Shown here: piece after piece, positions 41,979-51,900 of the stretch
How the letters are laid out: the number at the start of each line of letters is the position of its first letter
How positions within the stretch are numbered: the stretch's first letter is position 1
NCBI GenBank assembly: GCA_964617875.1
Contig: CAZUAI010000025.1
Location: 1-64,000, forward strand
DNA: 64,000 nt
Reading direction: 5' to 3'
Source: CAZMVY01 sp964617875
GTDB taxonomy: Bacteria; Planctomycetota; Phycisphaerae; UBA1845; PWPN01
Notes under the pieces: model-generated
Told to the model about the DNA's origin: nothing
Database searches by the model: none
What the model saw: only the letters and a program-made list of their open reading frames with translations
Translations under genes and position numbers: made by a program

Positions 41979-43895
41979 TCACGCCTTCGCAAGCTCTTTG
42001 TCCTTCCGCCCCTCGCCCGGCTCCTCGCGAAGCGGGCCCGAGAGATCCAGCTCGACCGAGACGACGCCCGCCTCGGTCTTGTGCTGGATCGGGAGCCCGC
42101 AGCGGTGGAAGATCCGCATCATGCCCTGGTTCTCGGCGAGGACCGACGCCGTCGCATGGCGGATGCCCCGCTGCTTCGCGATCCGCACCAGATGGCGGAA
42201 AAGGAACGTCCCGATGCCCTTGCGCTGCCACTCGTCGCGCACGGCGAAGGCCAGCTCCGCCGTCTGTTCCGCGGCCTCCATCATGTACCGGGCGACGCCG
42301 ACGATCTCCTCGACGCCGTCGCGCTCGGCGATCGCGACGATGGCCATCTCCGTGTCGTAGTCCACGTTGCAGAACACCTGCAGCGAGTTGTGCGGCATCG
42401 ACTTCAGGGTCGCGTGGTACCGGAGGTACACCGTCCGCTCGCTGAAATCGTAGAACATGTCCTTCATCATGGGCTCGTCGGTCGGCTTGATGGGCCGCAC
42501 GATCAGCGTGCTGCCGTCCTTCAGCGTGGTGCTCGTCTCCAGGTCGGCCGGATAGAGCGTCGCGGGCGACGGCATGATCTGGTTGGCATAGACGATGTGG
42601 CGCCGCTTGGCCGCGTGCAGCAGCTCGGAGCGGAAGTCCGGGTGCGCGATGTTGATCAGCGCCATCGCCCGGTCGCGCATCGTCTTGCCGTGGAGGTAGG
42701 CCGCGCCGTACTCGGTGACGACGTAATGGATGTCGCCCCGCGTCGTGACCACGCCCGCCCCGTCCTGCAACGCCGCGACGATGCGCGAGACGACGTCCTT
42801 GCCCTTCCCGGCGGTGGACGGCATGGCGATGATCGGCACGCCGTGTTTCGCCAGCGCGGCGCCGCGCATGAAGTCGGCGTGGCCGCCCATCCCGCTGAAG
42901 AACCGCGAGCCGATCGAATCCGCGCACACCTGGCCGGTCAGGTCCACCTCGAGCGCCGAGTTGATCGCGATCATGTTGTCGTGCTGGGCGATCACGAACG
43001 GGTTGTTCGTGTACTCCGAGGGGTGCATCTCCACGGCGGAGTTGTTGTCGATGAACTCATACAGCTCGCGGCTGCCGGCGGCGAAGCTGCCGACGATCTT
43101 GCCCTTGTGAAGCGTCTTGCGGCTGCCGGTGATCACGCCGCGCTCGACGAGATCGCGGACGCCGTCGGAGAACATCTCGGTGTGGATGCCGAGGTCGTTC
43201 TTGTCCTTCAGGGCCCACAGGACGGCGTCGGGGATCCGCCCGATCCCGAGCTGCAGCGTGGCGCCGTCGCGCACGAGCCGCGCGACCTGCTGGGCGATCT
43301 TCCGCGTGACGTCGTCGGCCTCTTCGTGGGGCCACTCGAGGAGCGGCTCGGTGTGATCGACCAGGTGGTCGATCTCGCTCACGTGGATGAAGCTGTCGCC
43401 GAGCGTGCGGGGCATCGCCTCGTTCACCTGGGCAATCACGATCCGGGCCGACTCGGTGGCGGCCTTCGTGATGTCCACCGAGACGCCGTACGAGCAGTAC
43501 CCGTGCACGTCGGGCGGCGAGACGCAGATGAGCGCGACGTCGATCGGGATCCGCCCGCTGCGAAACAGCGCCGGCACCTGCGAGAGGAAAATCGGGGTGT
43601 AGTCGGCCCGGCATTCGCTGACGGCGTCGCGCACGCTGTTGCCGATGAAGAACGCGTTCGCGCGGAACCGGTCGGCGTAGCGCGGCTGCGAGTAGGCCGC
43701 CACGCCGAGCGTCAGCACGTGCAGCAGCTCGGTGTCCGCGAGGTCCTCGCCGAACCGCGTGAGCGCGCGCGTCAGCTCCTGCGGCTCGCCGCAGGCCGAC
43801 CCGATGAACACGCGGTCGCCCCGCTTGATGAGCTGGATCGAGTCCTTTGCCGTCGTCAGTTTGTCCGCGTATTCGTCCTGCCAGCGTGTTGCCAT
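41979..43895 (-). CDS. Acetyl-CoA hydrolase/transferase fused to GNAT acetyltransferase
   Basis: A 638-residue fusion. Residues 1-430 form a class I CoA-transferase of the 4-hydroxybutyrate/acetyl-CoA hydrolase type: GSACGEPQELTRAL early, RDGATLQLGIGRIPDAVLWAL, and VVTEYGAAYLHGK with the likely catalytic Glu. Residues of about 460-620 form a GNAT domain (RPIKPTDEPMMKDMFYDFSE, QRKGIGTFLFRHLV). The pair links acyl-CoA handling with protein or small-molecule acetylation. The gene lies 10 bp downstream of an ADP-forming acyl-CoA synthetase on the same strand, so the two are probably co-translated. Confidence 0.92.
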   Translation of the reverse strand: MATRWQDEYADKLTTAKDSIQLIKRGDRVFIGSACGEPQELTRALTRFGEDLADTELLHVLTLGVAAYSQPRYADRFRANAFFIGNSVRDAVSECRADYTPIFLSQVPALFRSGRIPIDVALICVSPPDVHGYCSYGVSVDITKAATESARIVIAQVNEAMPRTLGDSFIHVSEIDHLVDHTEPLLEWPHEEADDVTRKIAQQVARLVRDGATLQLGIGRIPDAVLWALKDKNDLGIHTEMFSDGVRDLVERGVITGSRKTLHKGKIVGSFAAGSRELYEFIDNNSAVEMHPSEYTNNPFVIAQHDNMIAINSALEVDLTGQVCADSIGSRFFSGMGGHADFMRGAALAKHGVPIIAMPSTAGKGKDVVSRIVAALQDGAGVVTTRGDIHYVVTEYGAAYLHGKTMRDRAMALINIAHPDFRSELLHAAKRRHIVYANQIMPSPATLYPADLETSTTLKDGSTLIVRPIKPTDEPMMKDMFYDFSERTVYLRYHATLKSMPHNSLQVFCNVDYDTEMAIVAIAERDGVEEIVGVARYMMEAAEQTAELAFAVRDEWQRKGIGTFLFRHLVRIAKQRGIRHATASVLAENQGMMRIFHRCGLPIQHKTEAGVVSVELDLSGPLREEPGEGRKDKELAKA

Positions 43896-43905
43896 GGCGT
43901 TTCGT

Positions 43906-46110
43906 TTACTCCGGTTCCGCCGGCTTCTCGGGCGGGGCGAGGATGATGCGGCCGTCCGCGGCCGCCGCGCCCTCCCCGTGGGAGAAGACCATCAGCGGGT
44001 TGATGTCCAGTTCCTGAATCTCGGGCCAGTCCGTCACCAGTTGCGAGAGCCGCAGCAGCGCATCCGCGACGGAGGCCAGGTCCGAGGGCCGTTCGCCCCG
44101 GACGCCTTCCAGCAGGCGGTAGCTGCGGATGCTGCGGATCATCTCCTGCGACACGTTCGGCCGCAGCGGCGCCAGCCGGAACGACACGTCCCGCAGCGCC
44201 TCCGTGTAGATGCCGCCGAGCCCGAACATGATCAGCGGCCCGAACTTCGCGTCTCGCGTCACGCCAAGGATGACCTCCTTGGCCTTCGGAAGCATCTTCT
44301 GCACCAGCACGCCCCAGATCTCCGTGTTCGCGCCGACTCTCGACCGCACGTTGCTCAGGATGTCCTCGAAGCCCTTGCGCACGGCCCCCTCGTCGGCGAG
44401 GTTCACGCGGACGCCGCCGACGTCCGTCTTGTGCAGCACCGTGGGCGCCGCGATCTTCAGCACCACGGGGTAGCCCATCTCGCCCGCGGCCTGCACCGCC
44501 TCGTCCGCGGTCGCGGCGAGCCGGAACGGCGCCGTCGGAATGCCGTACGCCCGCAGAACCTCGAGCGCCCGCACCTCGATGATCCGATGCCGCCCCGCCT
44601 TCCGCTCGTCGTCGAAGACCCGCTGCACCGTCGCCCGGTCCACGTCGAACACCTTGACCGCCTGCATCGGCGTCCGCGCCCACTCCGCGAAGCGGCAGCG
44701 GGCCGCCAGGGCCCGCATCGCGTCCTCGGGGAACGTGTAGCTCGGGATGTTGTGCTTGCGGAGGATCTCGACGCCCGGCGTCACATCGACCATTCCGATG
44801 AAGCACGCCGACAACGGCTTCTTCGAGAACCCCGCCGCCTCCACGATCACCTCGGCGATCTCCACCACGTCCGTCACCGTCTGCGGCGTGATGATGACCA
44901 CGACGGAATCCACGTTCTCGTCGGCGCAGACGGCGTCGAGCGCCGCTTGGTAACGGTCGTGCTTGGCGTCCCCGATCACGTCCACCGGGTTGCGGACGCT
45001 CGCCGTCGCGGGGAGCTGGTTCCGCAGCGATTTCTCCGTGTAGTCGCGCAGCCGCGGGATCTGCAGCCCGTAGCGGACGCACGCGTCGGTCGCCATGATG
45101 CCCGGGCCGCCGGCGTTCGTCACGATGCCCACCCGCCGGCCGGCCGGGACCGGCTGGTTCGGGAACGCCTGCGCGTAGTGGAACAGGTCCGCAATGGTCT
45201 CGACGCGCAGCACGCCGCTCTGGTTGAAGATCGCCTCGTAGACCTCGTCGGAGCCGGCGAGCGAACCGGTGTGGCTGGCCGCCGCCGCCGCGCCCTGGGG
45301 CGTACGGCCGGTCTTGATCGCCAGGATCGGCTTGGCGTGCGGCCCGTGCGTGATCTCCTGCGCCACCTTCATGAACGACGGCCCGTCCGACAGGTCCTCG
45401 ACGTACATCAGGATGACCTGCGTCAGCGGATCGCGGCCCAGCGCCGCCAGAAGATCGATCTCCGTCACGTCCGCCTTGTTGCCGAAGCTGATGAACTTCG
45501 AGAAGCCGATGCCCGCGCCCTTGGCGTAGTCGAGCACCGCGCAACCCATCGCGCCGCTCTGCGACAGGAAACCGATCGTCCCCGGGATCGGCATCTCGCG
45601 GGCGAACGTCGCGTTCATCATGACGTTCGGGTCGGTGCTGCTGACGCCCAGGCAGTTCGGGCCGATGATGTTGATCTTGTTCGCCCGGGCGACCTCGACC
45701 AGTTTCCTCTCCAGCGCCAGGCCGGCCGAGCCCACTTCCTTGAACCCGGCGGTGATCACGATCGCGTTATGGACGCCGCAGGCCGCGCACTCCTCCAGCG
45801 TCGGAATGACCGCCGCCGCCGGAACCACCACCACCGCCAGATCCACGGCTTCCCCGATCGCCTTCAGGCTCGGGTAACACCGGACGCCGACAATGCTCTT
45901 CGCCTTCGGGTTCACGGGATAGAGCACGCCCGTATACCCGCCGTTCAGCAGGTTTTTGAAAAGCGTATGGCCCACGGCGATCGGGTTGCGCGATGCCCCG
46001 ATCACGGCAATGGATTGCGGCTGGAAGAGCCCGTCCAGATTCCGGCAACTCTCCAGCGCAGAGGCACCCTGTTCGGAGGAAGCGGCAGCAACAGCGGTAG
46101 CGGTACTCAT
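43906..46110 (-). CDS. Acetate/acyl-CoA ligase (ADP-forming)
   Basis: A 734-residue enzyme fusing alpha and beta subunits. A CoA-binding Rossmann domain starts at about residue 27 (LFQPQSIAVIGASRNP). A ligase-CoA domain contains the phosphohistidine motif ASHTGSLAG. A C-terminal ATP-grasp domain runs from about residue 515 (IPTAPFRLAATADEAVQAAGEMGYPVVLKI). It interconverts acyl-CoA, ADP and phosphate with the acid, CoA and ATP. Many relatives carry a C-terminal GNAT domain (Pat); here that domain is on the neighbouring CoA-transferase instead. A poor ribosome site precedes the ATG. Confidence 0.93.
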   Translation of the reverse strand: MSTATAVAAASSEQGASALESCRNLDGLFQPQSIAVIGASRNPIAVGHTLFKNLLNGGYTGVLYPVNPKAKSIVGVRCYPSLKAIGEAVDLAVVVVPAAAVIPTLEECAACGVHNAIVITAGFKEVGSAGLALERKLVEVARANKINIIGPNCLGVSSTDPNVMMNATFAREMPIPGTIGFLSQSGAMGCAVLDYAKGAGIGFSKFISFGNKADVTEIDLLAALGRDPLTQVILMYVEDLSDGPSFMKVAQEITHGPHAKPILAIKTGRTPQGAAAAASHTGSLAGSDEVYEAIFNQSGVLRVETIADLFHYAQAFPNQPVPAGRRVGIVTNAGGPGIMATDACVRYGLQIPRLRDYTEKSLRNQLPATASVRNPVDVIGDAKHDRYQAALDAVCADENVDSVVVIITPQTVTDVVEIAEVIVEAAGFSKKPLSACFIGMVDVTPGVEILRKHNIPSYTFPEDAMRALAARCRFAEWARTPMQAVKVFDVDRATVQRVFDDERKAGRHRIIEVRALEVLRAYGIPTAPFRLAATADEAVQAAGEMGYPVVLKIAAPTVLHKTDVGGVRVNLADEGAVRKGFEDILSNVRSRVGANTEIWGVLVQKMLPKAKEVILGVTRDAKFGPLIMFGLGGIYTEALRDVSFRLAPLRPNVSQEMIRSIRSYRLLEGVRGERPSDLASVADALLRLSQLVTDWPEIQELDINPLMVFSHGEGAAAADGRIILAPPEKPAEPE

Positions 46111-46242
46111 AAGTGGAAGACCCCGTGGCGAATTCGATCCTCAGGGAAAAAACTCGGCGGCCAGTCCGTCGTATACCCCGGCATCCAAAGGCCACCCGCC
46201 GCAGGCAGGCCCCCTGCGTGGCCCCAGGATACTAAACGTAAC

Positions 46243-46258
46243 CTCTGTCGCAACAGAG
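46243..46258. repeat. Inverted repeat upstream of acyl-CoA ligase
   Basis: CTCTGT and ACAGAG are perfect complements around a four-base loop (CGCA). It lies 133 bases upstream of the synthetase start. There is no T-run, so it could be an operator or mRNA stem rather than a terminator. Confidence 0.35.
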
Positions 46259-46322
46259 ACATAGCAACCTCAGCCAACGGGCGGGACCGCGCCCCGGCCC
46301 GATCGGCGAGAAGCCAGGCACA

Positions 46323-46348
46323 AGTACGGTATCGGCTAAGGCCGTACT
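46323..46348. repeat. Inverted repeat in the synthetase-cbiM gap
   Basis: AGTACGG at 46323-46329 pairs perfectly with CCGTACT at 46342-46348 around a 12-base loop. It could be a binding site for a dimeric regulator of the metal-transport operon or of the synthetase. Confidence 0.35.
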
Positions 46349-46619
46349 CGTCAACAATGCGACATCCGCCCGTGAACACGCAGGGCGGCCGCGGCCTTTT
46401 GCAGTGGATGCATCTTGACTGTCCTCGGGCCCTGCCGGCGCGTGGACGTGGGGTTTCGGACGGTGGCCGTGTCAGACGCGGTCGCGGCCGGCCTGGGCGG
46501 ACAGGACGTGCCCTTTCGGAGGCGAGCGGCACGGTCCTCGCTTCGGGCGGTGCCTCTCTGGTTCGTCGGCGCGGCCCCGCATAGAATCCTGCAACCAGAG
46601 CCGGCAGGCGGACAACACA

Positions 46620-47585
46620 ATGCACATTCCCGACGGTTTTCTCGACACCCGGACGGCGGCGGGCACAGGCGTGCTGGCGGCGGCGGGGCTGGCCTTCGCG
46701 CTGCGGCAGGCCCGCGTCCACCTCCCGCCGCGACGGGTGCCCCTGCTTGGACTGTCGGCGGCGTTTGTCTTCGCCGCCCAGATGCTGAACTTTCCCGTCG
46801 CCGGCGGCACGTCGGGTCACCTGACCGGCGGCGTGCTCACGGCCGTTCTGCTGGGGCCGAGCGCCGCAGTGATCGTCCTCGCGGCCGTCCTGATCGTGCA
46901 GTGCCTGATGTTTGCCGACGGCGGCATCTCGGCGCTCGGGGCCAACGTCTTCAATATGGCCCTCGTCAGCGGCGTCGGCGGCTGGGCGATTTACGACCTG
47001 GTTACCCGCCTGTTCAAGGGCCTTTTCGGCCGCGTGCTGGCAGCGGCATTTGCCGGATGGTGCGGTACGGTGATGGCCTCTGTCGCCTGCGCCGCGGAAC
47101 TGGCGGCCTCACGCACGGTTCGCTGGTCGATCGTCTTTCCGGCCATGGCGGGCATTCATATGTTGATCGGCGTGGGCGAGGGGCTCATTACCGCCCTCGT
47201 GCTTGTGGCCGTCAGCCGCACCCGGCCGGAACTGGTGCTCGAACCGGCTCACGCGGCCTCCGCCCGGCGTTACGGCGTCGTCGCCGTCTACGGCATGTTG
47301 CTCGCCCTGGGATTGGCCCTGTTCGTGTCGCCGTGGGCGTCGGAGTCGCCCGACGGCCTGGACAGGACGGCCGGCAAACTGGGCTTCGAGGACAAGGCCC
47401 GGGTGGTTGTTCCCGCCCCGATGCCGGAGTACGGGTTTGAACGGATCGCGGAATCGCGGGTCGGCACCGCGGTCGCCGGGGCCGTCGGCACGCTGATGGC
47501 GTTCGGCCTCTCCTGGCTTCTGGCCCTGGCGCTCGTACCTCGGTCGCGTCGCGAAGACGTGGCCGAGTCGCCCCCCCCGCAGTAA
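46620..47585 (+). CDS. cbiM: ECF transporter S component CbiM/NikM fused to PDGLE domain
   Basis: A 321-residue membrane protein. The N-terminal MHIPDGFLD carries the His2 metal ligand required in CbiM/NikM. Helices through about residue 205 follow, with MLNFPVAGGTSGHLTGG and ADGGISALGANVFNM, the family's metal-channel motifs. From about residue 220 a second unit begins, with a helix, then SPDGLDRTA (the PDGLE motif) and a last helix. This corresponds to the separate CbiN/NikN partner fused in one chain. It takes up cobalt or nickel; the sequence does not decide which. Confidence 0.92.
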   Translation: MHIPDGFLDTRTAAGTGVLAAAGLAFALRQARVHLPPRRVPLLGLSAAFVFAAQMLNFPVAGGTSGHLTGGVLTAVLLGPSAAVIVLAAVLIVQCLMFADGGISALGANVFNMALVSGVGGWAIYDLVTRLFKGLFGRVLAAAFAGWCGTVMASVACAAELAASRTVRWSIVFPAMAGIHMLIGVGEGLITALVLVAVSRTRPELVLEPAHAASARRYGVVAVYGMLLALGLALFVSPWASESPDGLDRTAGKLGFEDKARVVVPAPMPEYGFERIAESRVGTAVAGAVGTLMAFGLSWLLALALVPRSRREDVAESPPPQ

Positions 47586-47594
47586 GCTGGTCGC

Positions 47595-48206
47595 ATGCGA
47601 CAGGACTTCCTGGACCGCCATAGCCGGTCCGACAGCGCCATCCACCGCTTGCCCGCCGGGGTCAAGCTGGCCGCCGCGCTGGCACTGGTGGTCGTGACGC
47701 TGTTGTGGCCGGCGAGGCACCTGCCCCTCATGGCCGTGCCGGCCGCGGTCCTGATGATCGTGGCCGCCCTGAGCCGGATCCCGCCGTGGTTCCTCCTGAA
47801 ACGCCTGCTCCTGCTCGAGCCGCTGGTGCTGGGCGTGGCCCTGCTCGCGGTGTTTCAGCCCGGCGGCGGTCGGCTCGTGCTGCTCCTCGTCGTCCGGTGT
47901 ACGCTGTGCCTGCTGACGATGATCCTCCTGTCCAACACCACGCCGTTTGCCGAGATCCTCCGTGTGCTGAAGGCGCTTCGTGCGCCCGGGCTTCTGATCA
48001 CGACGCTGGCGCTGATGTACCGCTATCTCTTCGTCCTGGCGGACGAGGCACTGCGCATGAAGCGGGCCCGGATGAGCCGTACGTTCGTGCCGCAGCACGG
48101 GCGGCAGTGGAGGGCGCTCGCGGCGGTCGTCAGCCAGCTCTTCATTCGCGCCAGCGAGCGCGCGGAGCGGATCTACGCGGCGATGTGCGCCCGGGGGTGG
48201 CAATGA
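47595..48206 (+). CDS. cbiQ: ECF transporter T component CbiQ
   Basis: A 203-residue membrane protein with about five helices. The family motifs are HRLPAGVKLAAALALV near the N-terminus and the two coupling regions, ILRVLKALRAPGLLITTLALMYRYLFVLADE and ERAERIYAAMCARGW, which dock on the ATPase. It is at the short end of the family, yet both coupling motifs are present, so it looks functional. It lies nine bases after cbiM and overlaps the cbiO start by four bases (ATGA). Confidence 0.9.
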   Translation: MRQDFLDRHSRSDSAIHRLPAGVKLAAALALVVVTLLWPARHLPLMAVPAAVLMIVAALSRIPPWFLLKRLLLLEPLVLGVALLAVFQPGGGRLVLLLVVRCTLCLLTMILLSNTTPFAEILRVLKALRAPGLLITTLALMYRYLFVLADEALRMKRARMSRTFVPQHGRQWRALAAVVSQLFIRASERAERIYAAMCARGWQ

Positions 48207-48952
48207 CGCCGGCCATCGAGGTCCGCGACCTCACGTTCCGCTACGCCGACGGCACGGAGGCCCTGCGCGGCATCAGCTTCGCCGTGGCCCCGGGCGAGTG
48301 CGTCGGCATCATCGGGCCCAACGGCGCCGGCAAGAGCACGCTGCTGCTCCACCTGAACGGCCTCCTGCCCGAGCGACTCCGCGGCGACGGCGCCGTGCGC
48401 GTCGGCGGCGAGCCTCTGACGCCGGCCAACCTGCACGCGATCCGGCGGCAGGTCGGCCTGCTCTTCCAGGACCCGAACGACCAGTTGTTCTGCCCGACCG
48501 TCTTCGAGGACGTGGCCTTTGGCCCGCAGCAGTTCGGGCTCGACGAGGCCGAGGTGCGCCGCCGCGTGAGCGACTGTCTCGCCCGCGTCGGCCTGCGGGG
48601 CTTCGAGAACCGCAGCCCGCATCATCTCAGCGGTGGCGAGAAACGGCGCGTGTGCCTGGCGGGCGTCCTGGCGTGCGACCCCGGCATTCTGGTCCTCGAT
48701 GAGCCGACCAGCGAGCTTGATCCGCACGGCCGCCGCGAACTGAAGGCACTGCTGCGGCAGATCCCCATCACCAAGCTCATCGCGACGCACGACCTGGAGA
48801 TGATCGTCGAACTGTGTTCGCGCGTACTGGTTCTCGATGCCGGCGCGATCGTCGCCCAGGGACCGACGGTGGAACTGCTGTCCGACGAGGAGCTGATGCT
48901 CCGGCACAGGCTCGAGCGTCCGCACATTCTGCGGCACCTTCATCCGCACTGA
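48203..48952 (+). CDS. cbiO: ECF transporter ATP-binding protein CbiO
   Basis: A 249-residue ABC ATPase with Walker A IIGPNGAGKSTLLLHLNG, Q-loop LLFQDPNDQLFCPTVFEDVAFGP (the Dxx-Q insert typical of ECF ATPases), signature HLSGGEKRRVCLAG, Walker B ILVLDEPTSELD and H-loop ATHD. The ATG at 48203 overlaps the cbiQ stop. Only one ATPase is present, as is usual for the cobalt/nickel group, so it would act as a homodimer. The operon lacks cobalamin-synthesis genes or a metallo-enzyme that would name the metal. Confidence 0.95.
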   Translation: MTPAIEVRDLTFRYADGTEALRGISFAVAPGECVGIIGPNGAGKSTLLLHLNGLLPERLRGDGAVRVGGEPLTPANLHAIRRQVGLLFQDPNDQLFCPTVFEDVAFGPQQFGLDEAEVRRRVSDCLARVGLRGFENRSPHHLSGGEKRRVCLAGVLACDPGILVLDEPTSELDPHGRRELKALLRQIPITKLIATHDLEMIVELCSRVLVLDAGAIVAQGPTVELLSDEELMLRHRLERPHILRHLHPH

Positions 48953-48985
48953 GCCCGTTGGCAGCCCGTTCGCCGGGGGCGATGC

Positions 48986-51900
48986 CTACGCCCCGGCGGG
49001 CAGTCCGTGCCCGGGCTTGTTCGCGTAGAGAAGCCAGTACGTCACCGGGATGACGAACAGCGTGAAGACCGTCGAGGCCAGCAGGCCGAAGATCAGGCTC
49101 CACGCCAGGCCGGAGAAGATCGGATCGAGCGTGATGGGGATCGCCGCCAGCATGGCCGTTGCCGCCGTCAGCAGGATGGGCCGCAGGCGGACGACGCGGC
49201 TCTCCATGATCGCGTCGAACAGCGACCGCCCGCGGGCCAGCGACAGGTGGATGAAGTCCACCAGGATGATCGAGTCGCGCGTGACGATCCCCGCCAGGGC
49301 GATCATGCCGATCATGGCCGTCGCGGTGAAGAAGACCGGGTTGGCGAAGCCCCCGACCGTGCCGGCCGTCAGAACGTTCAGGAGCCAGAAGCCCGGCATG
49401 ATGCCGACGATGGTCAGCGGAATCGCGAGCATCACGACCAGCGGCAGCGTGAACGAGCCGGTCTGATTGACGAGCAGGATGTAGATGCCGACCAGCGCGG
49501 CCGCGAACGCCAGGCCGAGGTCGCGAAACACGTCGAGCGTGATCTGCCACTCGCCCTCGCCGGAAAAACGGAGCGTGTAGCCGTCGGGCAGCCACCAGGG
49601 AATATCGCTGCCGGCACGGAAGAACGTGCGACCTTCGGCCGGTCGGCCCGGGGCGGTCGAGACCCAGCCGTCGCCCACGCTCCGTCGTTGTGCGTCGCCG
49701 CCGGGGGCAGGGTCCGCACTCACCCGGTCCGCCTCCATATCGACGATGATGTCGGCCGGCGGTCGCCCGGCGGCCTCCGCGAAGACGTAGACGACCGGGC
49801 GCAGGTCCTTGTGGTAGATGGTCTGGTCCTCGGCCTGCTCGTGCCAGGTGCCCAGTTCGCCGATGGCCACAAGCCCGCCCGTGCCGCCCTTGACGTAGAT
49901 CCGGGACAGATCGGGCCGGCTCGACCGATCGGCCTCCGGCACGCGAAGAACGATCTCGAGCGGCTGCCGTTCACGCGGGGCGCGGAGCGTGCCGACGGCC
50001 CTGCCCTCGAGCGCGGCGGTCAACGCCTCTGCCACATCCTCGTTGGTCACGCCGTTGAGCGACGCCTTCGTCCTGTCCACGACGAAGACGTATTTCGTCT
50101 GCCGGGCCTCGATGGTGCTGTCGAGATCGACGACGCCGGGTTCGCGTCCGAGGCGCGCCTGGACGGTCTGCGCCGCCCGCATGATCTCGTCATAAGAACG
50201 GCTCGGACCGCCGAAGACCTCGGCGGTGACGGTGGCAATGACCGGCGGGCCCGGCGGCAGCTCGACGACCTTGAGCCGGACCCCGCACGCGGCGGCGATC
50301 TTCGCCAGCTCCGGCCGCAGGCGGAGCGCAAGGGCGTGGCTCTGCTGCGCGCGGTGCTTCTTCGAGGCGAGGTTGATCCGGATTTCCGCGACGTTCGGCC
50401 CTTTCCGCAGGTAGTAATGGCGGACGAGCCCGTTGAAGTCGATCGGCGAGGCGGTGCCGACGTACGACTGGAAGTCCCGCACCTCCGGCACCGTCCTCAG
50501 GAACGCCTCGAACTGCCGCACGCCCGCGTCGGCGCGCTCGAGCGTCGTGCCGCGGTCGAAGTCCAGGACGAACAGCAGCTCGTTCTTGTTGTCGAACGGC
50601 AGCATCTTCAACGGCACGTGCCGCGTCCACGCCAGCAGCGCCGAGCCCGCCGTCGCCAGGAGCATGATGCCGAGGAACGACCACGCCGCGACGCGCGACT
50701 TCAGCAGCGGGGCCATCAGCGGGTAGAAGATGCGGTAGAGGACCGACTGCTTCACCGCCGTCATGTCGTGCGGATCGGTCGTGTCCGTTTCGAGCGACGG
50801 GGCGCGGTACTCGCCCTTGAGCACGTGGTACGCCAGCCACGGCGTGATCGTGAACGACACGACCATCGACATGACCATGGTCACGGGGACGTTCAACGCC
50901 ATCGGCCGCATGTACGGGCCCATCATGCCCGTGATGAACATCATCGGGAGGAACGAGATGATGACGGCGAGCGTCGCCGTGATGAGCGGGGGGCGGACCT
51001 CGTTGACCGCCTCGAGGACGATCCCCTCCGTCGCACGCCGATGCAGCCGGAAGTGCCGGTGGATGTTCTCCACGTCGACGATCGGGTCATCCACGAGCAG
51101 GCCGAGGGCCAGAATCAGCGCGAACAGCGTCACCCGGTTGATCGTGTAGCCGGCGAGCAGGTTCACCGCGAGCGTCAGGCCGAAGACAATCGGCACGGCC
51201 AGAGCGACCACCAGCGCCTGCCGCACGCCGAGCCCGAACGCCAGCAGGATGATCACGATCACGATCGCCACCGCCAGGGCCTCGACAAGCTCGTTGACCT
51301 TGTCGTCGGCCGTCTGGCCGTAGTTGCGGGTGACGACCAGCTCCATGCCCGACGGAAGCACCTCGGCCCGCAGCCGGTCCGCCTCCCGGATGACCGACGC
51401 GGCCATCCAGACGGCGTTGGTGCCCTTCTTCTTGGCCAGGGCGATCGTGACGGCGGGGGCGGAATCGGCGGCACCGGCCCGGGCCGCCGACGGGTCCACG
51501 GCGACGCCGCCGGAGCGAGCGTCGTACCACGCCGGCCCGCGGCCGTACCGCACGTAGTGGACCACCTCCGCCGGGCCGTCGGTGATGCGGGCCACGCTCT
51601 TCAGGAACACCGGCTGCTGCTGCCAGACGCCCACGACGATCTCGCCGAGTTCGTCCGGGTGCACGAGCGCCTGGCCGGCGTCCACCATCCGCTGCCGGTC
51701 CACGCGGTCGAAGCCGCCGGCGGGCAGCGAGACGTTGGCGCCGCGGATCGCCCGCTCGACCTCGGCGGGCGAGGTGTTGTGGCCGGCCATGTCCTCGGGC
51801 GACAGGTGTACGAGCAACTGCCGGGGCCGGCCGCCGGTGATCTGCACGCGGGAGATGTCAGGCAGCCGCGCGAGACGCTCGCCCAGTTCCTCCGCCACGC

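Larger units (their letters stand above)
46111..46619. other. 509-bp intergenic region with two inverted repeats
   Basis: No gene is supported here. It separates the leftward synthetase from the rightward cbiM operon. One perfect hairpin (CTCTGT-CGCA-ACAGAG) lies at 46243-46258. A second inverted repeat (AGTACGG...CCGTACT, 12-base loop) lies at 46323-46348. I looked for the B12-box and core of a cobalamin riboswitch and did not find them. Confidence 0.5.

Noticed and set aside
40662..43946. A 1094-codon rightward open frame over rdgC-like and CoA-transferase genes
   Set aside because: It spans two unrelated leftward genes with clear domains and has the Arg/His/Asp-rich shadow composition.
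46111..46619. Cobalamin riboswitch upstream of cbiM
   Set aside because: A stretch AGCCAGG at 46313-46319 looks like the start of a B12 box, but the rest of the box and the conserved core are absent.
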